64,000 bases of DNA, taken from contig JBCCUL010000037.1 in NCBI GenBank assembly GCA_039197065.1, positions 26,251 to 90,250 on the forward strand. Reading direction: 5' to 3'. This document shows positions 43,314-52,266 of the stretch, piece by piece. The notes under the pieces were generated by a model. It had not been told where the DNA came from, made no database searches, and saw only the letters and a program-made list of their open reading frames with translations. Position 1 is the first letter of the stretch. Each line of letters opens with the position of its first letter. This DNA is from JANQPX01 sp039197065. Lineage in GTDB: Bacteria; Pseudomonadota; Alphaproteobacteria; Geminicoccales; Geminicoccaceae. The position numbers and the translations under genes were made by a program.

Positions 43314-44168
43314 TCAGTCCGCAGCGAGGGCGCTCGTCAGGATCTCGCGCAGCTTCGCCGCGACGATCTCGGGACGATGACGCACCATCGAGACATGGCC
43401 GAGGCCCGGAATCTCATGGAACACGCCGTTTGGCGCCAGATCCGCGACGACCTTGCACATGGAAGGCGCTGTCTGAACGTCCTCCGAAAACGAGATCACA
43501 TGGATCGGCACCGGACAGGTCTTGAGCGCTTCGCGGCAATCGAATTCGAGGCAGGCTTCCCACTGATCGATGGTTTCCCTCGGATCGCGATCGCGAAAGC
43601 GCTCGGTATAGGACGCCTTCACCTGCGCCCAAAGCTCGGGGTCATGCAGGGCCTTTGCAGGGAAGGCGTAGACCGCATAATGCGGCGCCAGGAAATAATC
43701 CGGCAGGCGAATGCCTTCCTTTCGAAGATCGATCTCAGCCTGCATCCAGTCCCGCGTGAAGCCGTCGATATAGGCAGCTGTGCCCATCGGGATCGCGAGC
43801 CTGACCTTGTTCGGAAAGTCGATCGCCGTCTGCTGCGTCACCAGCCCGCCCAAAGACAGGCCGACGACCACGGCACGACCGCTACAGAACGCGTCAATCA
43901 CGGCAGTGCAGTCGGCGGCGTAATCGGCCATGGTCCAGGGCGGTGGCGGTGCCGTCGTTCGTCCGACTCCGCGGGGATCATACGAAATGCACCGGAAGCT
44001 GTCCGCCAAGAGCGCGAATTGCTGCGAATAGCCATCGGCCGTTGCATCGCCGCCTGGGATGAAGACGACGTCCGGCCCCTCGCCCTCTGTCACCACGCGC
44101 ATCGTCACGCCATCCACCGAAAGCTCATGCTCCTCGGCAGCGGCGCTGAAGGCTGGAAAGACCGCCAA
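43314..44168 (-). CDS. Alpha/beta hydrolase
   Basis: 284 aa from TTG 44168 (AVFPAFSAAAEEHELSVDG), preceded by AGGAG just after the stop of the CocE gene; the longer frame to 44279 runs inside that gene. Oxyanion region FIPGGDATADGYSQ, nucleophile elbow VVGLSLGGLVTQQ (Ser), Asp around PVPIHVISFSEDVQTAP, His in PGLGHVSMVR. Probable esterase or lactonase; start codon choice is moderately sure. Confidence 0.88.
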   Translation of the reverse strand: MAVFPAFSAAAEEHELSVDGVTMRVVTEGEGPDVVFIPGGDATADGYSQQFALLADSFRCISYDPRGVGRTTAPPPPWTMADYAADCTAVIDAFCSGRAVVVGLSLGGLVTQQTAIDFPNKVRLAIPMGTAAYIDGFTRDWMQAEIDLRKEGIRLPDYFLAPHYAVYAFPAKALHDPELWAQVKASYTERFRDRDPRETIDQWEACLEFDCREALKTCPVPIHVISFSEDVQTAPSMCKVVADLAPNGVFHEIPGLGHVSMVRHRPEIVAAKLREILTSALAAD

Positions 44169-44178
44169 CGTCCGTCTC

Positions 44179-46206
44179 CTAGACCAGATCCCGCGGGATC
44201 GCTTCGTCCCACGTCCGCTCGGCGACGACACCATCGGCATCGCGCGCAACCAGCGAGGCTGTGACGTGCCAGTGCTCACGGAGCGCCTTCACCCGGACAC
44301 GCGCGTCCACTTCCGCCTTCCAGTCGTTGCGCTCATAACGCATCACCCAGTCGCAGATGCCTTCCGCCGAATTCGGATCATCGGGATGGACCGAAAAGGT
44401 CTCGCGGCTGATGTCCTGAACGATCATGCCGGTATGGAGATGCTTCACGGCGCCGGTGTCGTTGAAGCGCTCATAGGTCTCGACGCCGCTCGCATAGTCG
44501 ATCGTTCTTGTACGCCGATACGCATCATGGGAGACCTTTTCGCTTTGAAGCGGCGTTGCCCCCTCCGCAGGCCCGAATGCGGACAGCTTCCCGTCCTCCG
44601 GACAATCGGCTCGAACAGGCAAGGACAGCCTGCCGGTTCCCGGCGCAATCGTCAGCGTGACCGGCGTTTGCGCCGGCCAGATGACCGGCCAATAGGCCGT
44701 GGACAAGGCAAGACGCAGGCGCTGGCCCTTGTGCACGTGCTGGCCGCAGGCATTGAGCTGCAGTGTCAGCGACACGGGCTTTCCTACAGGAAGAGGTGCC
44801 GGCTCAGCATGGCTTTCCCGATGGGTGAGATTAAGCACACCGAAGCTAATGAGGCTGGCGCGGCCGTCATCGTCAATCAGCGACAGGGTGGCGGCGAGAA
44901 TGGCCTGGGGCTGATCCGAAGCGACCTCGGCCTCGAAGATCGGAAAGCCGAGGAGATCCAGATCATCCTCCAGCGGCGCCGTCTCGAAAAACGTCATCAA
45001 CCCCGCTTCGCCATTCTGATCGAGCGCGTTGTCCGGCACGAGACCATAACAGCACCAGGTTGGCGCCGTATGTCCGGCGGTCTCGGGCGACTTCAGTGTG
45101 ATCGGAGGAGCCGCAGGATCAGGCGAGGTCGCAAGGTCCCCCGATCGAACATGGTATGTTCGGCCTTCCTTGCCGGGCGACGTCCAGGCGGGTTCGGAGA
45201 CCCAGCGGCCGGGGCGCTCCTGCGGGAACACGTCGGGCGGTGCCGGGTCATGCACCCAGGCGCGCAGCATCGGCTCGTCCATGATGCCGGTTTCGATGCC
45301 CTTCAGATGCTGATCCCACCAGCGAAGACATTCCTGCAAAAAGCCGATGCGCGGACCCGGCAGCGCGAAGTGGGGATATTTGTGCGCCCAGGGGCCGATC
45401 AGGCCTTTTCGCGGGCCTGGCAGATGTTCGAGCAGCCGGAACACCGCGTTGGTGTAGCCGTCCGCCCAACCGCCGACAGCGTAGACCGGCACTTGAATGT
45501 CCTCGTAGTTCTCGCAGACCGAGCCGTGGGTGTAGAACGCGTCGCGCCGTTGGTGACGGAACCAATCCAGCATCCAGAGGCCGTTGTTGTCGACCCGTTC
45601 CTTCCACATCGCCCGCCAGCGATCGCCGACGATGGCCGGATCCGGCGGCGTGTTGGCGATCGCAAACGCCGTAGCACCCCAGCCCAGCTTTTCGGTCAGC
45701 ACGGCGCCGCCCATGAAGTGGATGTCATCGGCATAGCGGTCATCGGTCGAGCAGAGCGAGATGACGGCACCCAATGCAGGCGGGCGACGGGCGGCGACTT
45801 GCAGGCCGTTGAAGCCACCCCAGGAAATGCCGATCATGCCGACCTTGCCCGAGCACCAGGGCTGATCGGCCAGCCAGGCGATCACGGCAAGCGCGTCGTC
45901 CTGCTCCTGCTTCAGATATTCGCCGAGACAGACGCCCTCGCTGTCCCCGGTGCCGCGCATGTCGACGCGCACGCCGGCATAACCGAAGCCTGCGAAATAG
46001 GGGTGGGTCAGGTGATCGCGCTCGACCGTGCCGTCCCGCTTTCGATAGGGGAGATATTCCAAAATGGCTGGCACCGGGTCGTCCTCGGCGTCCACCGGCA
46101 ACCAGATGCGCGCGGCGAGGCGGGCGCCGTCGTGCATGGGAATACAGACATTCTCGATTTCTCTGATGTTGCGCGGGTAGTCGGTGCGGACGGCGATTTC
46201 GACCAT
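44179..46206 (-). CDS. CocE/NonD-family hydrolase (1)
   Basis: 675 aa from ATG 46206 (VEIAVRTDYPRN). N-terminal alpha/beta hydrolase of the X-Pro dipeptidyl-peptidase S15 type (VRVDMRGTGDSEG, nucleophile in IGISWGGFNGLQ), the GPWAHKYPHFALPGPRIGF His region and a C-terminal jelly-roll (PPD_C). Relatives hydrolyse esters (cocaine esterase) or acyl-amino acids. About 45% similar by eye to the neighbouring copy at 46212, indicating duplication. Starts 5 bases after that gene. Confidence 0.92.
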   Translation of the reverse strand: MVEIAVRTDYPRNIREIENVCIPMHDGARLAARIWLPVDAEDDPVPAILEYLPYRKRDGTVERDHLTHPYFAGFGYAGVRVDMRGTGDSEGVCLGEYLKQEQDDALAVIAWLADQPWCSGKVGMIGISWGGFNGLQVAARRPPALGAVISLCSTDDRYADDIHFMGGAVLTEKLGWGATAFAIANTPPDPAIVGDRWRAMWKERVDNNGLWMLDWFRHQRRDAFYTHGSVCENYEDIQVPVYAVGGWADGYTNAVFRLLEHLPGPRKGLIGPWAHKYPHFALPGPRIGFLQECLRWWDQHLKGIETGIMDEPMLRAWVHDPAPPDVFPQERPGRWVSEPAWTSPGKEGRTYHVRSGDLATSPDPAAPPITLKSPETAGHTAPTWCCYGLVPDNALDQNGEAGLMTFFETAPLEDDLDLLGFPIFEAEVASDQPQAILAATLSLIDDDGRASLISFGVLNLTHRESHAEPAPLPVGKPVSLTLQLNACGQHVHKGQRLRLALSTAYWPVIWPAQTPVTLTIAPGTGRLSLPVRADCPEDGKLSAFGPAEGATPLQSEKVSHDAYRRTRTIDYASGVETYERFNDTGAVKHLHTGMIVQDISRETFSVHPDDPNSAEGICDWVMRYERNDWKAEVDARVRVKALREHWHVTASLVARDADGVVAERTWDEAIPRDLV

Positions 46207-46211
46207 GGCTC

Positions 46212-48239
46212 TTACATCCCGTTTCGCGGAATCCGGTGGTCCCAATCGACCTCATGGAAGAGCGTATCGCCGTCCCAGCACTCCACGCGCGCCTTCAGCA
46301 CGAATTCGGTGGCCGTCACGGTCTGCTCGGCCGTGGTTTTTATACGCGCTTTCCAATCGCCGCGTTCGAACAGGCTTTCCTGTTCCATGGTCGCCCGCGC
46401 AGAGAGCGGATCGTAGGGATGGATTTCGTAGAGTCGCTCTGAGATGTCGCCGAGTTCGGTGCCGGTCTCCAGCCGCATCCGCCCGACCGGACCGAAGACG
46501 CCGCCATCGATGAAAAAGCGGCTTCGATGCAGGCCGGTGGTCTGATCGATGGTCAGCGAGCGGTCGAGATCGCCTTCGCGCAGACGGGCGCTCGGACGTG
46601 GCTTGTCCTGGGGTGGAGGCGGCGCCAGCGGGCGAGGCTCAGACTCATCCGTTGGCGCCTTCCTCACCGGCAGATCGAGCGCCGATGTTCCCGCTCGAAG
46701 CGTGAGCGTGACGGGTTCGGGCGCTGGCCAGAGGATCGGCCAGTAGGTCGAGGCCACCTGCACCATGAGCCGATGGCCGGCAGCGAGGCGATAGGCGATG
46801 CCGTGCAGCGGGACGGTCACCGCCATTTCCTTGCCAGGCAAAACAGGCGTTGGCGCGGTGTCGCTTTCGTGGTGGTTCAGGTTGCAGAAGCCGCGGGTGA
46901 TCAGCGACTGCGCGCCATCCGGGGCTTCGTCCACCAGCAGCACGGCGACGAAGGCCTGCGCCTTGTCCGCAGCAACCTTCAGCGCAATCCGCGGCTGGCC
47001 CAGAATGTCCAAGGGCGCATCGAGGGGCTCGCTTCGGAAAAGGAGCGCACCGCCCGCATCCTGCCGGCAATCCAGGGGCATGTCGCCCGCGATCGCGAAG
47101 GAGCACATGTCCCCGCCCGCTTCGCCAAAGGTCTGCGGCGAGCAGATTGAAAGTGTGGCACCATCTGACGCCGCGTCGTCGCCGAGCGCTTCGTCATTAA
47201 GCCAGAGGCGCTTCGAGCTGACATTCGGCGATGGCCACGCGGTTTCTTCGATCCAGCGTCCCGGCCCTTCCACGGCTTTGCCCGAGGGACGCGCGTTCTC
47301 CTTGATCCAGAAGCGAAGGCGGGGCTCGTCCATCAACCCGGTGTCCCGATCCTTCAGCCAGTGGTCCCAAAAGCGGATGACCTCGCCCAGAAAATCCGCC
47401 TTTGGACCGGGTGAGGCCTCGTGCGGATAGAGATGCGCCCAGGGGCCCATCAGGATTTTGACGGGACCCTTCAGGCGCTCGGCGATGCGAAAGGGCGTGT
47501 CCCGGAACAGATCCGCCCAGCCGCCAAAAAAGTAAATCGGGATCTGGACGTCGTCATAGTTTTCCGAGATCGAGCCGCGGCGCCACATGGCGTCATGGGT
47601 CTGGTGCTCAAGCCAAAGGGCCGGCCAAAAGCGCATCCCCTCCAGCCGCTCCTTCCACATGGCCCGCCAGCGGTCCTCGCCGACGATGGCGGGGTCGGGC
47701 GGCATGGCGTTGTAGAGCTGCATGATCGAGCCCCACCAGAAATTGTCGTTCGCCAGCACGCCGCCATAGAAGTGGATGTCTTCGAGCCAGCGATCGTCCG
47801 TGCCCATGACTGGGGCGATCGCCTTCAGCGCAGGCGGGCGTTTGGCCGCCACCTGGAACGACGTATAGGCGCCCCAGGATTTGCCGAACATGCCGACTTT
47901 GCCGTCGCACCAGGGCTGGTCCGCGATCCAGGCGATGACGTCGACGCCGTCCTGGATTTCCTGTTCGGAATACTCGTCCTCCATTACCCCGTCGCTGTCG
48001 CCCGCGCCGCGCATGTCCACGCGGATCGCGGCATAGCCAGCCTTGGCAAAATGGGGATGCATGCTCTCGTCCCGAAGCCGCGTGCGGTCGCGGCGGCGAT
48101 AGGGGATGTATTCGAGAATCGCCGGCACGGGATTTTTTTGGGCATCAGGCGGCAGCCAGAGCCGCGCGGCGAGGCGAGCGCCGTCGGGCATGGTGATCCA
48201 GACGGTTTCGATGACTTCTAGCTCGTCGTCTGTTGTCAT
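46212..48239 (-). CDS. CocE/NonD-family hydrolase (2)
   Basis: 675 aa from ATG 48239 (TTDDELEVIETVWITM), overlapping the ABC ATPase stop by 4 bases. Same architecture as copy 1: IRVDMRGAGDSDG, FGKSWGAYTSFQ with the Ser nucleophile, MGPWAHLYPHEASPGPK, and a C-terminal beta domain. Translational coupling to the importer suggests that it acts on the imported peptide- or ester-like compound. Confidence 0.93.
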   Translation of the reverse strand: MTTDDELEVIETVWITMPDGARLAARLWLPPDAQKNPVPAILEYIPYRRRDRTRLRDESMHPHFAKAGYAAIRVDMRGAGDSDGVMEDEYSEQEIQDGVDVIAWIADQPWCDGKVGMFGKSWGAYTSFQVAAKRPPALKAIAPVMGTDDRWLEDIHFYGGVLANDNFWWGSIMQLYNAMPPDPAIVGEDRWRAMWKERLEGMRFWPALWLEHQTHDAMWRRGSISENYDDVQIPIYFFGGWADLFRDTPFRIAERLKGPVKILMGPWAHLYPHEASPGPKADFLGEVIRFWDHWLKDRDTGLMDEPRLRFWIKENARPSGKAVEGPGRWIEETAWPSPNVSSKRLWLNDEALGDDAASDGATLSICSPQTFGEAGGDMCSFAIAGDMPLDCRQDAGGALLFRSEPLDAPLDILGQPRIALKVAADKAQAFVAVLLVDEAPDGAQSLITRGFCNLNHHESDTAPTPVLPGKEMAVTVPLHGIAYRLAAGHRLMVQVASTYWPILWPAPEPVTLTLRAGTSALDLPVRKAPTDESEPRPLAPPPPQDKPRPSARLREGDLDRSLTIDQTTGLHRSRFFIDGGVFGPVGRMRLETGTELGDISERLYEIHPYDPLSARATMEQESLFERGDWKARIKTTAEQTVTATEFVLKARVECWDGDTLFHEVDWDHRIPRNGM

Positions 48240-49240
48240 GCTGAGGCCTTCCAGGTTTCGGGCGGACGCGCGCCGGGCTCGAGCGGGAAGTGGCAAGCGA
48301 CCGCTCGACCGTCGACCTCGGCGGGCCGAGGGGCCTCAGATCGGCATTGGTCCTGCACCCAGGGGCAGCGCGTGTGGAACTCGCAGCCGGGGGGACGGGC
48401 GAGCAGCGAGGGCACCTCCGCCGGCAACGAAATCCGGTCCTTGGCCTTGTCCGGGTCGGGCTCGGGGTTGGCCGAAAGGAGGGCTGCGGTGTAGGGGTGG
48501 GCCGGTTTGTCGAAGACCGCCTCGGTCTCCCCCTCTTCGACGAAGCGGCCGAGATACATCACCGCGGTGCGGTCGGCGACGTGGTGCACGATGTGCAGAT
48601 TGTGGGTGATGATCACCATGGCGAGGCCCAGGCGCTCGCGCAGATCGTTCAGGAGGTTGAGCACCTCGCCCTGCACCGAGACGTCGAGGCCTGCGGTCGG
48701 CTCATCCGCGATCACCAGGGCCGGATCGAGCGCGAGCGCGCGGGCGACGCCGACGCGACGCGCCTGCCCGCCCGAGAGCTGGTGCGGGTAGCGGGTAGCG
48801 AAGTCAGCGGGCAGACCGACCAGCGACAGGAGCCGCCTGGTCTCATCCCGCAGGTTTCGGCCATCAGCGCCGTGAATGCGGAAAGGCTCGGTCACGAGGT
48901 CGCCGACGGTCATGCGCGGGCTGAGCGAGCCGACCGGGTCCTGGAACATCATCGCCATGCGCTTTCGGATCAGCTTCATCGCCGCTTTGTCCAGGCCGTC
49001 GATCCGCTGCCCCTCGAAGGTGATGTTGCCGGCGGCAATCTCCTGCAAACCGTTCACAGCGCGGGCGAGCGTGGTTTTCCCCGAACCGCTTTCGCCCACC
49101 AGCGCGAAGGTCTCGCCGCGCTTGACCTCGAAGCTGACACCGGCGACGCCGAGGATCGATCGGCGCCGCCCGATGCCGCCGACCTTGAAGGCGACCTGGA
49201 CGTCCTCGACCGCGAGGATGGGATCGCCAGTCCCAGTCAT
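48236..49240 (-). CDS. Peptide/oligopeptide-type ABC transporter ATP-binding protein (DppF/OppF-like)
   Basis: 334 aa. Walker A GESGSGKTTLA, signature LSGGQARRVGVARAL, Walker B LVIADEPTAGLD, and a C-terminal oligo_HPY domain with the Cys-rich CEFHTRCPWVQDQC that can carry a 4Fe-4S cluster. Overlaps both neighbours by 4 bases. One of two ATPases of the importer. Confidence 0.95.
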   Translation of the reverse strand: MTGTGDPILAVEDVQVAFKVGGIGRRRSILGVAGVSFEVKRGETFALVGESGSGKTTLARAVNGLQEIAAGNITFEGQRIDGLDKAAMKLIRKRMAMMFQDPVGSLSPRMTVGDLVTEPFRIHGADGRNLRDETRRLLSLVGLPADFATRYPHQLSGGQARRVGVARALALDPALVIADEPTAGLDVSVQGEVLNLLNDLRERLGLAMVIITHNLHIVHHVADRTAVMYLGRFVEEGETEAVFDKPAHPYTAALLSANPEPDPDKAKDRISLPAEVPSLLARPPGCEFHTRCPWVQDQCRSEAPRPAEVDGRAVACHFPLEPGARPPETWKASA

Positions 49241-50223
49241 GCGATGACCTCGGTTTGTTCGGGTGAGCCAGCCAGGACGCAGCGCGCCGCGTGGCCATCG
49301 CCGATATCCGTGTCGGGCGGTGGACTGGCGCAGGCGTCATGTCGGCGATGGCAGCGGGCCGCGAACACGCAGCCGGCCAGACGCTTTCGAAGATCGGGGA
49401 TCTCGCCCGGGATGGTGGGGAGGTTTCTCGTCCTTTCACTTTGTCGTGCCGGATCGCACTCCAGAAGCCGGGCCGTATAAGGATGGCGGGGATCGTTGAA
49501 AATTTTTCGCGTGGTGCCGCGCTCGACCACCTCGCCCGCATACATCACCACGACGTCGTCACAAAGCTCAGCGATCACGCCCAGGTGGTGGGAGATGAAG
49601 AGGATCGAGCAGCCGATCTTTTCCTGCAGGTTCTTCAGGAGATCGATGGTCGCGACTTCGAGGGTGGCGTCCAGCGCCGTGGTCGGCTCGTCGGCGATCA
49701 GGAGGGCGGGCTCCATCATCAGCGCCATGGCGATCGCGATCCGCTGTTTCATGCCCCCCGAGAATTGATGCGGGTAGCGATCGAGCGCGTCCCTGGCGTC
49801 GGGAATGCGCACACGCTCCAGCATTTCAACGGCCCGCGCCGCCTTCTCGGCATTCGACAGGGTCGATCGGTACTGAATGTTGATCATCTGCCGACCGACC
49901 GAGATCACCGGATTCAGCGCGCCCATCGGGTCCTGAAAGACGGTCGATATGCGCGGTCCTCGGAGCGCCCGCATCTCCTCTCGCGAAAGCGTGGTCAGCT
50001 CATCCTGGCCTTCGAAGCGAATTGAGCCGCTGTCGATCCGACCGTTGTCCGCCAGGAGCCCGAGGATCGCGTTGATCAGGGTCGACTTGCCGCAGCCGCT
50101 CTCGCCGACGATCCCGACGATGCGATTTTCCGGAACGTCGAAGCTCACATCCTTCAGCGCATGCAGCGGGCCGTCCTCGGTCGAGAACACGACGTTCAGG
50201 CGGTCGATGGCAAGCGTGTTCAT
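49237..50223 (-). CDS. Peptide/oligopeptide-type ABC transporter ATP-binding protein (DppD/OppD-like)
   Basis: 328 aa. Walker A GESGCGKSTL, FSGGMKQRIAIAMAL signature, LLIADEPTTALD Walker B, and a C-terminal oligo_HPY with CVFAARCHRRHDACASPPP. Separated from the permease by 187 bases filled by a 69-bp repeat carrying an 81-bp insert, so repeats have entered this operon. Confidence 0.95.
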   Translation of the reverse strand: MNTLAIDRLNVVFSTEDGPLHALKDVSFDVPENRIVGIVGESGCGKSTLINAILGLLADNGRIDSGSIRFEGQDELTTLSREEMRALRGPRISTVFQDPMGALNPVISVGRQMINIQYRSTLSNAEKAARAVEMLERVRIPDARDALDRYPHQFSGGMKQRIAIAMALMMEPALLIADEPTTALDATLEVATIDLLKNLQEKIGCSILFISHHLGVIAELCDDVVVMYAGEVVERGTTRKIFNDPRHPYTARLLECDPARQSERTRNLPTIPGEIPDLRKRLAGCVFAARCHRRHDACASPPPDTDIGDGHAARCVLAGSPEQTEVIA

Positions 50224-50260
50224 GGGTGATATGATTCCATCGGAAGCCTAACCTCTGCCT

Positions 50261-50410
50261 CGGAAAACTTGGGCGCATCCCCGCCTGGAGCCGCCTCGCG
50301 GCGAAGGTCGGGCCCGCCATGCCGGCTCTTCGGAGCTTCGCTCCTGCAGACCGGGACATACCTTTGAAAGAGGCGTCCAAAGCGGAAACCCAATGATGTG
50401 GTCATACCAC
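50261..50410 (+). repeat. 69-bp intergenic repeat, copy B, interrupted by the 81-bp element (filled site)
   Basis: Left part 50261-50275 (CGGAAAACTTGGGCG) and right part 50357-50410 together align gap-free with copies A and C. The ends after 50357 read CATACC..., and the last 13 bases are GTGGTCATACCAC. Immediately follows the permease stop (50411-50413). Orientation is opposite to the operon. Confidence 0.78.
50276..50356 (-). repeat. 81-bp palindromic element, copy 2
   Basis: Same length as copy 1 at 4576-4656; both flanked by ATG on either side. Hairpins GAGC-GAA-GCTC (element positions 14-24) and GCCGC-GAG-GCGGC (55-67), plus TCCC at one end against GGGA at the other. Located inside copy B of the 69-bp repeat at a point where copies A and C are uninterrupted. 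Confidence 0.85.
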
Positions 50411-51286
50411 TCATCGCGCTTTCAGCCTGGGATCGAAGACGTCGCGAAGCGTCTCGCCGAGGAAGGTGAAGCCCAGCGTGGTGATGATGATCGGCAGGCC
50501 GCCGGCGATGGCGATCCAGGCGGTGTCGCGGATGCTGGCGAAGCCGTCGTTCAGGATCGAGCCCCAGCTCGGCGTCGGCGGGCGCACGCCAAGTCCGAGA
50601 AAACTCATGCCGGCTTCGATGGCGATGACCACGGGGATGTCCATCGAGGCGAGGATCACCAAGGGGCCGATGACGTTCGGCAGGATATGCACGCGCAGGA
50701 TGCGGGCGCTGGAGGCCCCCATGCTCTGGGCGGCGGTCACGAATTCCGAGGACTTGAGCGCGATCGTCTGCGTTCTGATGATGCGCGCATAGCCCGGCAC
50801 ATTGACCAGAACGACGACGACCATGACGGCGGTGAGCGACGGGCCCATCAGGGTGACGAGTGCGAGCGCCAGCATCACCGTGGGAAAACTCTTCACCGAA
50901 TCGAACAGGAGGATCATGAGGTTGTCGAGCCAGCGCGGACCGTAGCCCGCGATCAGGCCGAGAATGATGCCGATGACCAGCGAGATCGCCGTGGTGACCA
51001 GGGCCACATAAAGCGCGATCCGCCCACCATGCAGCACGCGCGAGAAAAGATCGCGGCCGAGCTGATCGGTGCCGAGGAGATGCTCCGCGCTGGGTGCCTG
51101 GAAACGGTCGCGCGGCGAGATTTTCGTGGGGTCATAGCTGGTCAGGAGATCGGCGAAGACCGCGCCGAAGATCACCAGCAGGACCAGGGAGATGCCGAGC
51201 ACGCCCATCGGCTCGCGCAGAAGCCGGCGGACCGGGCGCCACCAGTCGGCCGCAGGGGCCGAAGTCTTAGAAACTGCTTCTGACAC
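50411..51286 (-). CDS. Peptide-type ABC transporter permease (DppC-like)
   Basis: 291 aa. N-terminal cytosolic tail and TM helix, LLGTDQLGRDLFSRVLHG, the EAA-loop region SMGASSARILRVHILPNVIGPL, and GVRPPTPSWGSILNDG near the C-terminus. Overlaps the DppB-like gene by 20 bases. Partner of the 51267 permease. Confidence 0.95.
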   Translation of the reverse strand: MSEAVSKTSAPAADWWRPVRRLLREPMGVLGISLVLLVIFGAVFADLLTSYDPTKISPRDRFQAPSAEHLLGTDQLGRDLFSRVLHGGRIALYVALVTTAISLVIGIILGLIAGYGPRWLDNLMILLFDSVKSFPTVMLALALVTLMGPSLTAVMVVVVLVNVPGYARIIRTQTIALKSSEFVTAAQSMGASSARILRVHILPNVIGPLVILASMDIPVVIAIEAGMSFLGLGVRPPTPSWGSILNDGFASIRDTAWIAIAGGLPIIITTLGFTFLGETLRDVFDPRLKAR

Positions 51287-52214
51287 GGGGGTCCAAGGCT
51301 CCGACGATAAGATCCGCGATCAGGTTCAGGAGGACGAACAGCATGGTCGTCACCAGCACCGTGCCGGTGACCACGGGGAAATTGCGGGTGAGGATCGCGT
51401 CATAGACCAGCTTGCCCACGCCCGGTCGGGCGAAGACGATCTCCGCGAACACGGCTGAGGACAGCATCTGGCCGATGCCAACGCCGAGGAGCGTGACCGT
51501 CGGCAGGATCGCGATCGAAAGCGCGTAGCGGTAGGTGATCAGGTTGTCCGGCAGGCCGAAGGCGCGCGCGGTTCGGATGTGGCTCGCCTCCAGCACTTCG
51601 AGCATCGAGGCGCGCACCATCCGCGCGATGTAGCCGACCCAGCCGAGGCCGACGGCAAGCGAGGGGAGGATCAGGTGGGTGAGCTGATCCCCGAGATCGC
51701 CGGGCTCGCCGGCGCCGATCGCCGGCAGCCACCGCAGGGTCACGGCGAAGATCAGGAGAGCGTAGATCGCGATGACGAAGGACGGCACCGCGATGACCGC
51801 GACTGAGAGGATGCCGACCAGCCGATCCGCCAGGCCGCCGCGGTTGATCGCCGCCCAACAGCCGAGCGGAATGCCGAGCGCCACGGACCAGGTGATTCCC
51901 CCTGCGATCAAAGCGAGCGTGAAGGGCAGTTGCTCCAGAACCACGGTGAGTACCGGTCGCCCGGACAGCACTTCCTCGCCGAGATCGCCGGTCCAGGCCC
52001 CGCTATAAAAATTCCAGAACTGTATCCAGATCGGCTGGTCGACGCCCATCTTGGCCCGAAATGTCTCGCGCATCGCTTCGGTCGCGCGCGGTCCAAGCGC
52101 CACCGTCGCCGGATCGCCTGGGATCATGTAGATCATCGCGAACAGGAGGAGCATCGCCACCGAAACGATGACGACGGCGAGCCCCAGCCTTTTAACGACG
52201 TAGCTAAGCATCAC
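51267..52214 (-). CDS. Peptide-type ABC transporter permease (DppB-like)
   Basis: 315 aa, six TM helices. MLSYVVKRLGLAVVIVSVAM start, FYSGAWTGDLGEEVLSGRPV, EAA-loop HIRTARAFGLPDNLITYRYA and GVGIGQMLSSAVFAEIVFAR. Placed between the binding protein and DppC-like permease in the normal order. Confidence 0.95.
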   Translation of the reverse strand: MMLSYVVKRLGLAVVIVSVAMLLLFAMIYMIPGDPATVALGPRATEAMRETFRAKMGVDQPIWIQFWNFYSGAWTGDLGEEVLSGRPVLTVVLEQLPFTLALIAGGITWSVALGIPLGCWAAINRGGLADRLVGILSVAVIAVPSFVIAIYALLIFAVTLRWLPAIGAGEPGDLGDQLTHLILPSLAVGLGWVGYIARMVRASMLEVLEASHIRTARAFGLPDNLITYRYALSIAILPTVTLLGVGIGQMLSSAVFAEIVFARPGVGKLVYDAILTRNFPVVTGTVLVTTMLFVLLNLIADLIVGALDPRVRSSF

Positions 52215-52266
52215 TGCAGCCTATTCGGCGTTTCGGGCGGCTCGGAGAGAACCGCCCCGACGCTGG

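Noticed and set aside
44059..46416. 785-codon plus-strand open frame
   Set aside because: Mirror of the CocE hydrolase on the other strand; the minus-strand protein has a clear catalytic motif set.
50000..50380. 126-codon ORF reading through the 81-bp element
   Set aside because: Mostly an alternative frame of the DppD-like gene plus the repeat; useful only to show that the element is open in the same frame as in the transposase.
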